A DNA stretch of 64,000 nt, from NCBI GenBank assembly GCA_017395635.1, contig JAFQOE010000058.1, positions 1-64,000 of the forward strand, read 5' to 3'. This DNA comes from Lachnospiraceae bacterium. GTDB lineage: Bacteria > Bacillota > Clostridia > Lachnospirales > Lachnospiraceae. Numbering within the stretch: the stretch's first letter is position 1; every line of letters begins with the position of its first letter. The position numbers were made by a program, and so were the translations under genes. Under the pieces are notes generated by a model that was not told where the DNA came from, did not search any database, and saw only the letters and a program-made list of their open reading frames with translations. Below, in pieces: positions 1 through 7,872 of this stretch.

Positions 1-2
1 CA

Positions 3-296
3 TATGAAAAAATTTCTACAATACATTGGTTTAAAGTCCGGAAAAACTATGAAGGATCAGGCATTGGTAGAGCTTTACTTTCCATTGTTATGTGAAGTAT
101 TAAAGAGAATGACTATCCGGTATTTCTTCATACACAACCATCCAGCTTTCGTGCAATAAAATTGTATTCTGATTTTGGATTTGCTTTTTTAACAGACCCA
201 ATAATCGGATATAGAAAAAATGATTTGGAGGAATGTTTAACCATTCTAAAAGAACATATGCCGCAAAAAGATTTTGAAAAGCTGCAATTTATCTAA
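3..296 (+). pseudogene. GNAT acetyltransferase, C-terminal remnant with in-frame TGA
   Basis: Reading frame 3 enters from outside the window and gives the GNAT acetyl-CoA binding motif VRKNYEGSGIGRALLSIVM. It then meets TGA at 93-95 and continues in the same frame with SIKENDYPVFLHTQPSSF and RAIKLYSDFGF, the usual C-terminal part of the fold, to TAA at 294-296. The downstream half still reads as good GNAT protein, so a single CGA(Arg) to TGA change is the simplest explanation. The N-terminus is not in the window. Recoding of TGA is unlikely, because TGA serves as an ordinary stop elsewhere here, for example in hsdM. Confidence 0.7.
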
Positions 297-311
297 TTGA
301 CAGTATGATAC

Positions 312-359
312 AAAAAAGAAACCTGCCCCCTTTTAAATTGTGGAAAGGTTTCTTTTTTC
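312..359 (+). terminator. Rho-independent terminator after the GNAT remnant
   Basis: AAAGAAACCT pairs with AGGTTTCTTT around a short loop, and a run of T follows on the plus strand. The A-run on the other side could let it act in both directions. Confidence 0.7.
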
Positions 360-498
360 TATCCCTTTAACTTAATGACATTGACTGAAATAGTTCCCCG
401 TTTCGTTCATTTTTCGTTAACAAATTCCACCCAAAATAGAAAAGCGATGCGTAGAAAACTTTCAGGTTGTATGAGAGAATTTATATGAATGTTGCCGT

Positions 499-529
499 GA
501 GGTTTGAACCATATTATGGGGCAAACCTC
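499..529 (+). repeat. Left 31-bp inverted repeat of the 0.5-6.0 kb module, terminator-like
   Basis: GAGGTTTGAACC and GGGGCAAACCTC form a hairpin followed by ACAGTTTTT on the plus strand. A copy matching at 28 of 31 positions lies in inverted orientation at 5992-6022. Both copies have their T-run on the side facing the module, so both look like terminators that stop transcription coming in from outside. Terminal repeats of a mobile module are the other reading. Confidence 0.6.
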
Positions 530-548
530 ACAGTTTTTATGTAATGAT

Positions 549-1454
549 TTATTCAATGTTAAGAGTAAGTTGTTCATCAGTAGCGTCAGATGAATCACGC
601 TCATCAAATGGATAAGAAATAGATGCAGTATCTTCATCAACCTCTTCTTTTTGCTTATGTTTAACTTTGTGTGTGTATAGTTTTTCTATTGGAAGAGAGG
701 AATGGGTTTGCATTTTTTTGTTGTAGTTAATGAGTAATGTTTCTGCGAAACCTAGAGAACCTACACGTCGCTCTTTAGCATTGCGAATGATAGTTCTTAC
801 AGAGAAGATACCATTTTTCTCTTTAAATATGTCATCCTTTAGAGAATCACCATAAGCATTTATGAGTCTGGCAACGCCATTAAGCATATTGGCACTTAAG
901 GAGTGGTTTTCTCCTTCCCAGGTACCAATGCATAAACGAAGAACACGGTCTAGTGTGTGATAACCATATTTATCATAAATTTGTTCCAGTGTAGATACTG
1001 CACAAACTCCTCCGGGAACTGGATGTGAACAGATTACGAGATCATAGGACTCGACAAGTGAGTTAATAATTAAGTGTTTATCACTTCCGGCTTCGAGGTT
1101 TGCCATAAAGATTTCATAAGGCAGTAAGGGCTTAACAAATTTTGACTGGTTAGCAAAGATGTCCGCCTCATGTTCATATTTTAGGTCATCGTATATCATA
1201 CACCATACTGGAGTCTCACGGGAGCCGGAGACAAGAGCGATAATCTCAATGGTATGTTGACCATTAAATACATAATTTATACCGTCACGTCGGCTGACCT
1301 TAACAGGATTGATTTGACATAAATCAAATTCATTAGCTGCTTTCTGAACGTGCTTTACGGATAAGTTTCGTTGGTAGTCCTGATTTGATACCAAGTTTTT
1401 TATTGGTATCAGTTCGTAGTGGACATCAGGAACATATTTTGAAAAATCGTCCAT
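549..1454 (-). CDS. DUF6551-like ParB-related protein
   Basis: A 301-residue protein whose first half follows the ParB/sulfiredoxin-like layout: a YELIPIKNL strand, a YQRNLSVKHV stretch, INPVKVSRRDG, then YVFNGQHTIEI, the GxH-type motif of the fold. The rest (HEADIFANQ, LLPYEIFMAN, TWEGENHSLSANMLNGVARL) matches my memory of DUF6551 proteins in clostridial elements. The ATG overlaps the stop of the upstream ParB-like gene (TAATG), with AAGGAGG inside that gene, so the two are translationally coupled. It ends the leftward operon. The charged tail is probably disordered. DNA binding or partition is inferred; no nuclease motif was seen. Confidence 0.6.
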   Translation of the reverse strand: MDDFSKYVPDVHYELIPIKNLVSNQDYQRNLSVKHVQKAANEFDLCQINPVKVSRRDGINYVFNGQHTIEIIALVSGSRETPVWCMIYDDLKYEHEADIFANQSKFVKPLLPYEIFMANLEAGSDKHLIINSLVESYDLVICSHPVPGGVCAVSTLEQIYDKYGYHTLDRVLRLCIGTWEGENHSLSANMLNGVARLINAYGDSLKDDIFKEKNGIFSVRTIIRNAKERRVGSLGFAETLLINYNKKMQTHSSLPIEKLYTHKVKHKQKEEVDEDTASISYPFDERDSSDATDEQLTLNIE

Positions 1455-2428
1455 TATAGTTTGTCCTCCTTCACAAGTTGTGTCATTTCATCAATAGTGT
1501 TTCTTAAATTCTGTAATTGAACAGATAATTTCTCTTTAGCTCCCTGTGTAGTATTATCAAAATTTATTATATTCTTAGCACGATTCATTGAGCTTATCCA
1601 AGCAGGGATTGTAAGTGTAAGGCTGGATATTTCAGCATCTGGATCATACTTCGGTAGTTGCTTAATCGGTATCTCACTCTGCGGTATTGGTGCTGGAGGT
1701 TTTGATAATTTTTGAACTGGTTTCCACTGCAATTCGTGTCGTATGTCAGAGTAACTGATAAGCCCGTCTGTCTCCTCGGAAAGATATTCGATAAGGTTGT
1801 CTAATTCTGTGGTTGACAACTTGGATAAGGCTATGAGGTTATCGTGAGAAGTCTTGATTTTACCAGATAATATCCTTTTGGCAATTTCAGGACATTTCTC
1901 TTGAATGGCATCCAATGCCTTGGCATAGATTCCGTATTTATATACGGTATTATGTGATATGTTGTATTCCTTACCGATTTCGTGAGCGGTTTTATTATGG
2001 CTGGGAACTGCAACAATTTTTTTATGAGTAGGAGCCTGAGTGGAAGCAATGGTGTGTTGATTAATTCCTTCTGCATTTCGTGCTCCAATAATCTTCTCTG
2101 TTTCGTATTTCTTTCCTATCAGGTATTTTTTTGTTTCATCAGAAATATTGCGTCTGCCTAACTGGTTGGCACATATCCAAGCAATGACTTCTTCACGTTC
2201 TTTGAAGGCTGTAGGGCGACTTCTAAAGGGGATATTGTGTTTTTGACAAATTTTGTACCTGTTGTGCCCGTCTATAATAATACCTTTCCAAGTTGTTAAT
2301 GGTTCAAGGCATCCTTCACGCTTGATGTTTTCTTCTAATTGCTCAAATTCCTTGTCTGTCAGAGGTGCTAGCAAGGTTTCAAATTCGGGGTCAATAATTA
2401 GTGTTGGTATAAATGAATTACTGTTCAT
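1454..2428 (-). CDS. ParB/Spo0J-like nuclease-domain protein with helix-turn-helix
   Basis: A 324-residue protein. Residues about 20-110 form a ParB-type N-terminal domain (LTDKEFEQLEENIKREG, then TTWKGIIIDGHNRYKICQKH with the DGHxR box, then VIAWICANQLGRRN). Residues about 150-180 look like a helix-turn-helix (AHEIGKEYNISHNTVYKYG). A proline-rich linker and a C-terminal helical part follow. The ATG at 2428 is chosen because GAGGTG lies just before it; a longer frame to 2464 has no such site. The start overlaps the previous gene by 11 bases. Likely role: DNA binding, partition or regulation of the module. The exact function is unknown. Confidence 0.65.
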   Translation of the reverse strand: MNSNSFIPTLIIDPEFETLLAPLTDKEFEQLEENIKREGCLEPLTTWKGIIIDGHNRYKICQKHNIPFRSRPTAFKEREEVIAWICANQLGRRNISDETKKYLIGKKYETEKIIGARNAEGINQHTIASTQAPTHKKIVAVPSHNKTAHEIGKEYNISHNTVYKYGIYAKALDAIQEKCPEIAKRILSGKIKTSHDNLIALSKLSTTELDNLIEYLSEETDGLISYSDIRHELQWKPVQKLSKPPAPIPQSEIPIKQLPKYDPDAEISSLTLTIPAWISSMNRAKNIINFDNTTQGAKEKLSVQLQNLRNTIDEMTQLVKEDKL

Positions 2429-2810
2429 TGACACCTCTTTCTGCACCAAATAACACACATTCATCTATAGAGAACTTTACGATTTCATAATCAGGAAGAA
2501 AGTTACCATATATCCTGTATGCTTTCATGGTTTCACACTGATTGCTTATAGACATTAAGTTTTGCAGCAAATTCATACTGTATAGTTCACAGCTTTGTCC
2601 TTTTTTAATACGGTCATAATAGACCCTGTGTGCAAGTACATCGGAACTGATACCTTTCATAATTGCGATGCTGCGGTCGTCAGGATTTACAAGAAGCTGA
2701 ATGTATTCGGGCTGTCCTAACAAATCAAGGGTAGCCTTATGAATACGGATAAGGTTTCTCTTAAAATTGATTGATATTATCGGTTGTTGTAAAGAGAGTT
2801 GTTTGTTCAT
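2418..2810 (-). CDS. Small protein sharing the recombinase-tail domain
   Basis: About 130 residues, with start 2810 chosen for GAGG nine bases upstream (2816 is also possible). The stretch LDLLGQPEYIQLLVNPDDRSIAIM matches EYVQLLVNPDAKKLAVR in the next upstream protein and QFVDILIHPTKRYLAVR in the C-terminal part of the recombinase. All three continue with a similar L..LL/LM segment and an IYG or YRAIGY-like strand. It is therefore a shortened stand-alone copy of that domain. Its ends overlap both neighbours, so the operon is tightly coupled. No catalytic residues were recognised; a DNA-binding or recombinase-partner role is a guess from context. Confidence 0.6.
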   Translation of the reverse strand: MNKQLSLQQPIISINFKRNLIRIHKATLDLLGQPEYIQLLVNPDDRSIAIMKGISSDVLAHRVYYDRIKKGQSCELYSMNLLQNLMSISNQCETMKAYRIYGNFLPDYEIVKFSIDECVLFGAERGVNEQ

Positions 2811-3525
2811 AAGCATTTACCTCACTTTCGTTGACATGAACTTCACTGTTATCTGTAGCTGCAAGTGATTCAGCCTGTTGCTTTTTTCTTCGAATCTGCT
2901 CTTTTACTCCGAAGACGGTATAACCGTCAAATATGTTGATTTGGAGAGAGTTTTGATGTTCCTCAACCGGAAGTCCAAACTGATTTTTCCATTCTTCAGG
3001 ATAGGATGCAGTTCTTGATGTGATTTCACGGTTGTCATCAGTTATCTTTCTTACAAATATTTCCGGACTGTTAAGGTCAAATACAAAAAGCAGCTCGTTG
3101 TTGGATTTAATAAGCTTGCCAAGAAGCTTATATCTGTATTTTGGATTCCAGTCCATAAGGCTTAGCAATTTTCCGTAAAATACGCGGCAGGTGATTTGTT
3201 TTGGGGAGCGTTTACTGGTGGCAGAGCACCATCTAAATGAATCCTTTGCATCTTCTGTGCAGGGACGGACAGCCAGTTTTTTTGCATCCGGATTTACCAG
3301 TAATTGCACATATTCAATTTGTGGTAATTTTTTTACGCAGGCAGTATTCACATATACCTTGTTATCGCTAAATGTTAAGGTTGGTTCAAATGTGTGTGCA
3401 AAAAATTCACCACGCACGACCTGGTAGCCATCAAAAGTAAATGAAATGTCTTCGGTAATTTCGATACCGCCCTCCAATACAGTTGCTTTATTATGTTGTT
3501 CATTTTCGTTAGACAGATTATCCAT
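2761..3525 (-). CDS. Stand-alone paralogue of the recombinase C-terminal domain
   Basis: A 254-residue protein with AGGAGG before ATG 3525. It resembles the last 230 or so residues of the recombinase encoded just upstream: shared blocks include TEDI and FDGYQVVRGEFFAHTF (recombinase: FRGFEIAHAEYFQTAD), EYVQLLVNPDAKKLAVR, FRWCSA (recombinase: YQWARS), LLFVFDLNSPEIFV (recombinase: IFLLFDLNNTEILI) and SYPEEWKNQFG (recombinase: AYPAKWAEGFG). The pair looks like a duplication of the recombinase tail. Overlaps on both sides suggest co-translation. Possible roles are modulating recombinase direction or forming a hetero-complex; neither is shown by the sequence. Confidence 0.6.
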   Translation of the reverse strand: MDNLSNENEQHNKATVLEGGIEITEDISFTFDGYQVVRGEFFAHTFEPTLTFSDNKVYVNTACVKKLPQIEYVQLLVNPDAKKLAVRPCTEDAKDSFRWCSATSKRSPKQITCRVFYGKLLSLMDWNPKYRYKLLGKLIKSNNELLFVFDLNSPEIFVRKITDDNREITSRTASYPEEWKNQFGLPVEEHQNSLQINIFDGYTVFGVKEQIRRKKQQAESLAATDNSEVHVNESEVNAYEQTTLFTTTDNINQF

Positions 3526-5368
3526 GAGTGCCTCCTTTTAGATTAATCTCTTCAAGTATTTCATCTAATTGTTTTCTAACTTCTTCGGGAGAGGATACGT
3601 TAAGTTCTGTTGTTTCAAAAGGAGTTCCTGTAGCTTGGGAATTCCATTCTCCGTCAGAAGATAGTGTATTTTGTTTTACAGACTGATAATAATCTTCGCC
3701 AAAACCTTCTGCCCATTTTGCGGGGTATGCTAAAATGCTTTTTTTGTTTCCGGTAGTAAGCGGAGCAATATCTGTTTCATCATTCTGCATTTCAGATTTA
3801 TTCGGTATAAGAATTTCAGTATTGTTAAGGTCAAAAAGCAGAAATATTTCATTATCTTTTTGCTTACGATAGCCTATTGCACGATATTTGTTTTTAATAT
3901 CCCAGTTTAACAGTTCATAAAGCATGGGCATAAAAGAAGTGGCAGATATTTGTTTGTTTACAATGTTTCCATTACAGCTCCGTGCCCACTGATATGAATA
4001 CCTACTGTCTTTTTTCGCCTGTCTGACAGCAAGATAACGCTTAGTAGGGTGTATGAGGATATCAACGAATTGTATGGAGTTTAATTTGCGAATGCTATTC
4101 ATTCCAAAGGTCATAGTGTCAGATGTAATGGTGACTTTCATACGATCTGCGGTTTGAAAGTATTCTGCATGGGCTATTTCAAAACCCCTAAAATCAAATT
4201 CGCCTTCGTTAGCTTCTATGGTTTCAATATCTTCCGTAATATCAATGGGAATGCTTCGGGAAGCATTCATATAGTCTTCAGCTTTGAATCCTGCCCACCT
4301 TGGATGGATGGGAACGAAGCCGGACAGTATACCGGTTTCTATTACATGAAGCGTAGGAAGAATTTCTTTATTCCCATATTTGGCATTACTAATCATGTGT
4401 TGGACTGCAATGAAATCATCTCGTGAGATGATTGGTTCGTGGTGGTCACGCTTTCGGTATTGGTTTCTATCCTGCCTATTTTTCTTTGATTTGTGGTCAA
4501 GGTAGTTTGGTGTATAGGTTTTGCGAGCGAGAACATCGCCGCAGTGTCTTTCGTTTTGAAGTATCTGCAAAACACTTCCGTGTGACCATCTGGTATTCCC
4601 TTTTTTTGTTTCTCGTTTCAGACTTGTGAGAGTTTCAGCAATCTCTTGGCAACTGTAACCAAATAAGTACATATAAAAGACAAGACGCACCGTTTTTGCT
4701 TCTTCTTCATTTATGACAAGGTTGCCCTCTTCATCGTGGTCATAACCAAGAAGTGTTGGTGTGAGGAAAATGCCTCTTCTAAATCGCATTTCTATAGATG
4801 AGTTCATAATTTCGCTTTTTGTATGACTTTCTTCCTGAGCAAGTGTAGCGATGAAGGAAAGGCTCATCTCACTATTTGCATTTAATGTGTAGATGCCTTC
4901 TGTTTCAAAGAGAATGCCGACAGGGGGATTGAGGCTTTTAAGTTCTCTTTGATAATAAATACAGTCAACGATGTTTCTTGCAAAACGGGATACACTCTTA
5001 GTCAGTATCATATCTATTTTCCCGGCTTTACAATCTTGTATCATTCTAAGGAATGCATCACGGTGTTTAAGTGATGTTCCTGAAATACCCTCGTCTGCGT
5101 AGATTTCTGTCAGTATCCAGTTTGGTTGTCTGCTTACTACATCCTGATAATGATTTTTCTGTAATTCATAGGATGATGTCTGTCTTGGATCATCCGTGGA
5201 TACTCTTGCATATACGGCAACTCGTTTTATTGCAGTATCATCCATCAATGATTCTTGAGGGAGAGCAGGAATTACATCCAGTTCATCAGTGTCTATACCT
5301 TTATATCTCTGTCGGATTTTATTCTTCCGTTCTTCGGATGTCTCTATTTTCTTTTCGTTATCATTCAT
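3518..5368 (-). CDS. Large serine recombinase with extra C-terminal domain
   Basis: A 616-residue site-specific recombinase. The resolvase-type catalytic domain starts near residue 48 (RVAVYARVSTDD, nucleophile Ser57) and contains YADEGISGTS and TKSVSRFARN. The Recombinase domain follows (RRGIFLTPTLLGYDHDEEG, EEEAKTVRLVFYMYLFGYS, SHGSVLQILQNERHCGD). Instead of the usual zinc ribbon and long coiled coil, the last 230 or so residues form a domain shared with the two downstream proteins. A 45-residue charged lead precedes the catalytic domain. Start 5368 has GGAAG upstream. It should cut and rejoin DNA for the module, but its target sites are not known. Confidence 0.9.
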   Translation of the reverse strand: MNDNEKKIETSEERKNKIRQRYKGIDTDELDVIPALPQESLMDDTAIKRVAVYARVSTDDPRQTSSYELQKNHYQDVVSRQPNWILTEIYADEGISGTSLKHRDAFLRMIQDCKAGKIDMILTKSVSRFARNIVDCIYYQRELKSLNPPVGILFETEGIYTLNANSEMSLSFIATLAQEESHTKSEIMNSSIEMRFRRGIFLTPTLLGYDHDEEGNLVINEEEAKTVRLVFYMYLFGYSCQEIAETLTSLKRETKKGNTRWSHGSVLQILQNERHCGDVLARKTYTPNYLDHKSKKNRQDRNQYRKRDHHEPIISRDDFIAVQHMISNAKYGNKEILPTLHVIETGILSGFVPIHPRWAGFKAEDYMNASRSIPIDITEDIETIEANEGEFDFRGFEIAHAEYFQTADRMKVTITSDTMTFGMNSIRKLNSIQFVDILIHPTKRYLAVRQAKKDSRYSYQWARSCNGNIVNKQISATSFMPMLYELLNWDIKNKYRAIGYRKQKDNEIFLLFDLNNTEILIPNKSEMQNDETDIAPLTTGNKKSILAYPAKWAEGFGEDYYQSVKQNTLSSDGEWNSQATGTPFETTELNVSSPEEVRKQLDEILEEINLKGGTHG

Positions 5369-5425
5369 AATCCATCTTCCTTTATTCGTAGGTTATGGAC
5401 TATTATATTTTTTTCATAAGCAGAA

Positions 5426-5468
5426 ATAAATAAACCAGAGGTCAAGTATTATACCTCTGGTTTATTTT
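5426..5468. terminator. Bidirectional terminator between XRE gene and recombinase
   Basis: AAATAAACCAGAGGT pairs with ACCTCTGGTTTATTTT around a short loop, with A and T runs on the two sides. It lies after the XRE gene and before the recombinase, so it separates the regulator from the operon or attenuates read-through. Confidence 0.75.
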
Positions 5469-5512
5469 CAAGAAAAAATTTTTGTGATTTAATTGGATTT
5501 TGATTTAATAAA

Positions 5513-5866
5513 TTATTTATTCGTAAACCAAAGATTATCACGAACAGCTAATTTTAGTGCTTTAAGCATATCGTTAATGAACTGTGTTTCGTAAGAATTA
5601 AGGTCCTCAATAATAGAAAGCAGTTCAATAGGAAGCTGTTCTGCGAATGGGGTAATATGGTCGGTAAGAAGATTATTTGGCGTAGTTCCTAATGCTTCAG
5701 CTATCTTTATCAGTACCGGGAGGCTGATTCTTTTAGTTCCCGTTTCGATATAGCTGATATATGGTACTGAGAGTTCCACTTTCTCAGCAAGCTGCATTTG
5801 TGACATATTCTTCTGGTTTCGATAGAATTTAATTCTTTTCCCGATTAACTTGTAATTTATATTCAT
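5513..5866 (-). CDS. XRE-family transcriptional regulator of the module
   Basis: A 117-residue protein whose residues 5-65 are a Cro/C1-type helix-turn-helix (IGKRIKFYRNQKNMSQMQLA, VPYISYIETGTKRIS, LIKIAEALGTTPNNLL). The C-terminal half is helical and may dimerise. ATG 5866 is chosen for AGAAAGGAC upstream; an upstream ATG at 5893 lacks one. It is the first gene of the leftward set and probably represses the recombinase operon, which starts 145 bases further on beyond a terminator. No operator was identified. Confidence 0.85.
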   Translation of the reverse strand: MNINYKLIGKRIKFYRNQKNMSQMQLAEKVELSVPYISYIETGTKRISLPVLIKIAEALGTTPNNLLTDHITPFAEQLPIELLSIIEDLNSYETQFINDMLKALKLAVRDNLWFTNK

Positions 5867-5991
5867 AATTTTGTCCTTTCTATGCGTATTCATTGAAAAC
5901 GTATAGAAGTAGGCGGACTCCTGTAATGAATATGTAATTGACTACATAACAATGGTCTCCTGCTTTGAAAGTTTGATGTTCAACGCAAAAA

Positions 5992-6022
5992 GAGGTTTGC
6001 CCCACATTTTGGTTCAAACCTC
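5992..6022 (-). repeat. Right 31-bp inverted repeat of the module, terminator-like
   Basis: Inverted counterpart of the repeat at 499-529. Read on the minus strand it gives GAGGTTTGAACC, a short loop, GGGGCAAACCTC and then TTTTT, a complete terminator facing into the module. It sits about 125 bases before the XRE start, so it would stop leftward transcription arriving from the 6.4-6.7 kb gene. Confidence 0.6.
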
Positions 6023-6127
6023 CTAAGTCCAATCTTTGCCTATATCATAACATGCTGTAGAGTACAAAGCAATAATATGAAAAAATCATAAGAGGCGTAT
6101 TGTGTCGAATATTGCGATGAAAAATAT

Positions 6128-6156
6128 TTGACATAATAAATTGTATCAAATAGAGT
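6128..6156 (+). promoter_or_regulatory. Candidate sigma-A promoter for the Spo0A-C-like gene
   Basis: A perfect TTGACA at 6128-6133 is followed after 17 bases by TAGAGT, a four-of-six match to TATAAT. Transcription would begin near 6163, which supports the ATG at 6206 over the longer GTG-started frame at 6164. The space from the XRE start to here holds nothing else apart from the inverted repeat. Confidence 0.45.
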
Positions 6157-6205
6157 TATATGTGTGCAAGAAGTTATCTATAAGAAGTTATGCGAAAGGA
6201 TTAAT

Positions 6206-6418
6206 ATGATGAACAAAAGAGTAGGGAAAAGTGCTATTATAAATATAGCAGAGAGAGAAGGTAAGAAAGTAGAAGAGGTAAGGGGTGAAATTTGCAGAGC
6301 TATCGACATAGCATATGCATCGAGAGATGAGCATCCTAAATGGAACGAATTGTTTGGAAATAGAAAACCGTCTCCGGAAGAGTTCATAGAGACAATAGCT
6401 TTAAGAGTTGCAAACTAA
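6206..6418 (+). CDS. Small protein resembling the Spo0A DNA-binding domain
   Basis: 70 residues from ATG 6206, which has AAAGGA five bases upstream. The order of features matches the C-terminal effector domain of Spo0A: an IINIAEREGKKVEEVRGEICRAI recognition-helix region like its [20 protein letters not shown], then IAYASRD, then LFGNRKPSPEEFIETIALRV like its KPTNSEFIAMVADKL. There is no receiver domain. It may be a free-standing DNA-binding regulator that reads or blocks Spo0A-type sites. An alternative GTG start at 6164 would add 14 residues. The family call rests on by-eye similarity. Confidence 0.6.
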   Translation: MMNKRVGKSAIINIAEREGKKVEEVRGEICRAIDIAYASRDEHPKWNELFGNRKPSPEEFIETIALRVAN

Positions 6419-6452
6419 AAAGAACAATAGCAGTGGGTGTATTGTTCTTTTA
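6417..6452. terminator. Bidirectional terminator between converging genes
   Basis: AAAAGAACAAT and ATTGTTCTTTT form a stem between the converging Spo0A-C-like gene and the XRE gene, with A and T runs on both strands. Confidence 0.75.
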
Positions 6453-6671
6453 TTCCGGCTTATGGTATTCAATTAAATCTGATAAGGAACAGTTCAGCGT
6501 GTGACAGATTCGGATTAACACATCAATATCTAATCGGGTAATGGTGTTGTTGATATATCCGTTTAACTGGGAACGCTGTAGTTCAGCTTTCTGGCAAAAC
6601 TTATTTTTGCTTAGTCCGGCTTCGGCAAGAAGCTCTTTTAAATGTATTTCTATTCTGCCTCTATTTTCCAA
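6450..6671 (-). CDS. Small XRE-type regulator
   Basis: 73 residues that are almost wholly a helix-turn-helix domain of the short Cro-like type: RIEIHLKELLAEAGLSKNKFCQKAELQRSQLNGYI and then LDIDVLIRICHTLNCSLSDLIEY. ATG 6671 has GGAGG upstream. It is convergent with the Spo0A-C-like gene. The same layout recurs in the 11.5-kb regulator, which ends CLAMDCGMDDIVEIE. It is probably an autoregulated repressor; its target is unknown. Confidence 0.8.
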   Translation of the reverse strand: MENRGRIEIHLKELLAEAGLSKNKFCQKAELQRSQLNGYINNTITRLDIDVLIRICHTLNCSLSDLIEYHKPE

Positions 6672-6797
6672 GATATTACCTCCTTGTGTATGATATGTAT
6701 ATTATATCTTTTTCTTCGTAGAAAAATCAGTTATAATATCATAATGATAAGCAAATAACTATAACAAGTTATACATGTAGAAAGGATGAAGGAAATT

Positions 6798-7346
6798 ATG
6801 GGATTTACAGTGTATGAAAAGTTGAGATATGAATTATTTGAGCAGTTATTTCCGGTTTTGCTGTGTACTGGAACAGAAGAGGAAAAAGCATCGACACTCC
6901 ATTTTATGATACATAATGGAAATGAATTTGTTCATGATAGCTTTGAAGAGTTATGTGATATGGATGGGGTTGAATATCCATATACAGAAAATGATTTTAA
7001 AGTAAATTACTTTAAAAGAGGCGGAGTGAATTATGTGCAAATTGTATTACCTGAGATAGAAGTATCTGAGGGAGTAAATGATATTCTGCGTGCATATGTA
7101 TTGTATTCGGAAGTGGAAGGGAAAATTGAAAGATATAAGTATTTTATTATCAAGAAGTTCGCAGAAGGAAATAAAACTGCCATATTAAATGTAAGTTCTG
7201 AAAAAAGAGGCTTGTTGGGTCATGATCTGACAAATTATGTGGGAGATATGGATTATGAGTATTGGGCATTAGTGAATAACTATGCTACACTTCTTTCTAA
7301 GGATTTTGAAGAAGAGGAAAAGGCAGAACAGACAGAGTCTGAATGA
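6798..7346 (+). CDS. Conserved-looking hypothetical protein
   Basis: 182 residues, acidic at the end (EEEEKAEQTESE). It has no signal peptide, membrane segment or catalytic motif I recognise. ATG 6798 is preferred because GAAGGA is well spaced from it, whereas the ATG at 6786 is almost touching AGAAAGG. The body mixes strands and helices (NYVQIVLPEIEVSE, RYKYFIIKKFAEGNKTAILNVSS). Genes of this kind, one after a short XRE regulator and before a tRNA array, fit plasmid- or phage-like cargo. Function unknown. Confidence 0.6.
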   Translation: MGFTVYEKLRYELFEQLFPVLLCTGTEEEKASTLHFMIHNGNEFVHDSFEELCDMDGVEYPYTENDFKVNYFKRGGVNYVQIVLPEIEVSEGVNDILRAYVLYSEVEGKIERYKYFIIKKFAEGNKTAILNVSSEKRGLLGHDLTNYVGDMDYEYWALVNNYATLLSKDFEEEEKAEQTESE

Positions 7347-7465
7347 TGTATTATATAGTTCAAGTTATACCACGGGTATAATTTACAAGCTAAAGTTTTT
7401 ATGATATGATGACGATGAATAAAAAAGAAAAAGCGGAACGAATGAGTTTCAGAAAGGAAAAAGAC

Positions 7466-7618
7466 ATGACTACAATGAATCGTTTATATTGTAAATATAG
7501 TGAAAGTTGCCATTCAGCACATCTCGAATCACGCGAGTTGGGCTTTGCTTTGTTGCACTCATCTATAGATAAGCATAAACGAGGAAATTGTGTTTCAGAT
7601 ATTGTTTGCAGTTTATAA
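7466..7618 (+). CDS. Small ORF A, starting MTTMNRLYC
   Basis: A 50-residue frame with AGAAAGGA well placed before ATG 7466. Its upstream region (7360-7465) resembles the region before small ORF B at 8471: both contain AGTTA followed by an ACGGGTA(T/G)AAT block, then a TTTTAT-TATGAT block, AAAAAGCGGA and an AGAAAGGA site, and both proteins begin MTT. A terminator with GCGGTATTTTTT follows both, and tRNA genes follow that. The peptide has no recognised motif. It could be a short leader or a real micro-protein. Confidence is low because the two peptides are not clearly alike beyond the first residues. Confidence 0.4.
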   Translation: MTTMNRLYCKYSESCHSAHLESRELGFALLHSSIDKHKRGNCVSDIVCSL

Positions 7619-7645
7619 CTGCACATATAGTGATATACATGTTTA

Positions 7646-7684
7646 ACGTACCGCTTACCTATGATGGGCAGGCGGTATTTTTTT
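7646..7684 (+). terminator. Terminator just before the first tRNA
   Basis: TACCGC and GCGGTA pair around about 20 bases and are followed by seven T. It ends 3 bases before tRNA-Ser. The twin at 8646-8690 lies in the same position before tRNA-Lys. Confidence 0.65.
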
Positions 7685-7686
7685 AT

Positions 7687-7770
7687 GCAGAGTTGGCTCA
7701 ACTGGTACAGCATCGGTCTTGAAAACCGACATTCCGAAAGGATATCAGGGTTCGAATCCCTGGCTCTGCG
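7687..7770 (+). tRNA. tRNA-Ser(UGA)
   Basis: GCAGAG pairs with CTCTGC. The anticodon loop CTTGAAA gives UGA. A class II variable arm (ATTCCGAAAGGAT) and GGTTCGAATCC are present. The discriminator is G and CCA is not encoded. Confidence 0.92.
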
Positions 7771-7774
7771 TTAT

Positions 7775-7846
7775 GCATATGTAGTCAAGTGGTTAAGACA
7801 ACGGACTGCAACTCCGTCACCGTTGGTTCGACTCCAACCATATGCT
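7775..7846 (+). tRNA. tRNA-Cys(GCA)
   Basis: GCATATG pairs with CATATGC. The anticodon loop CTGCAAC gives GCA on the stem ACGGA/TCCGT. The T arm is TTGGTTCGACTCCAA. No CCA is encoded. It starts four bases after tRNA-Ser. Confidence 0.93.
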
Positions 7847-7872
7847 TAGCCTTGAGCAGTAATATTGAAGAG

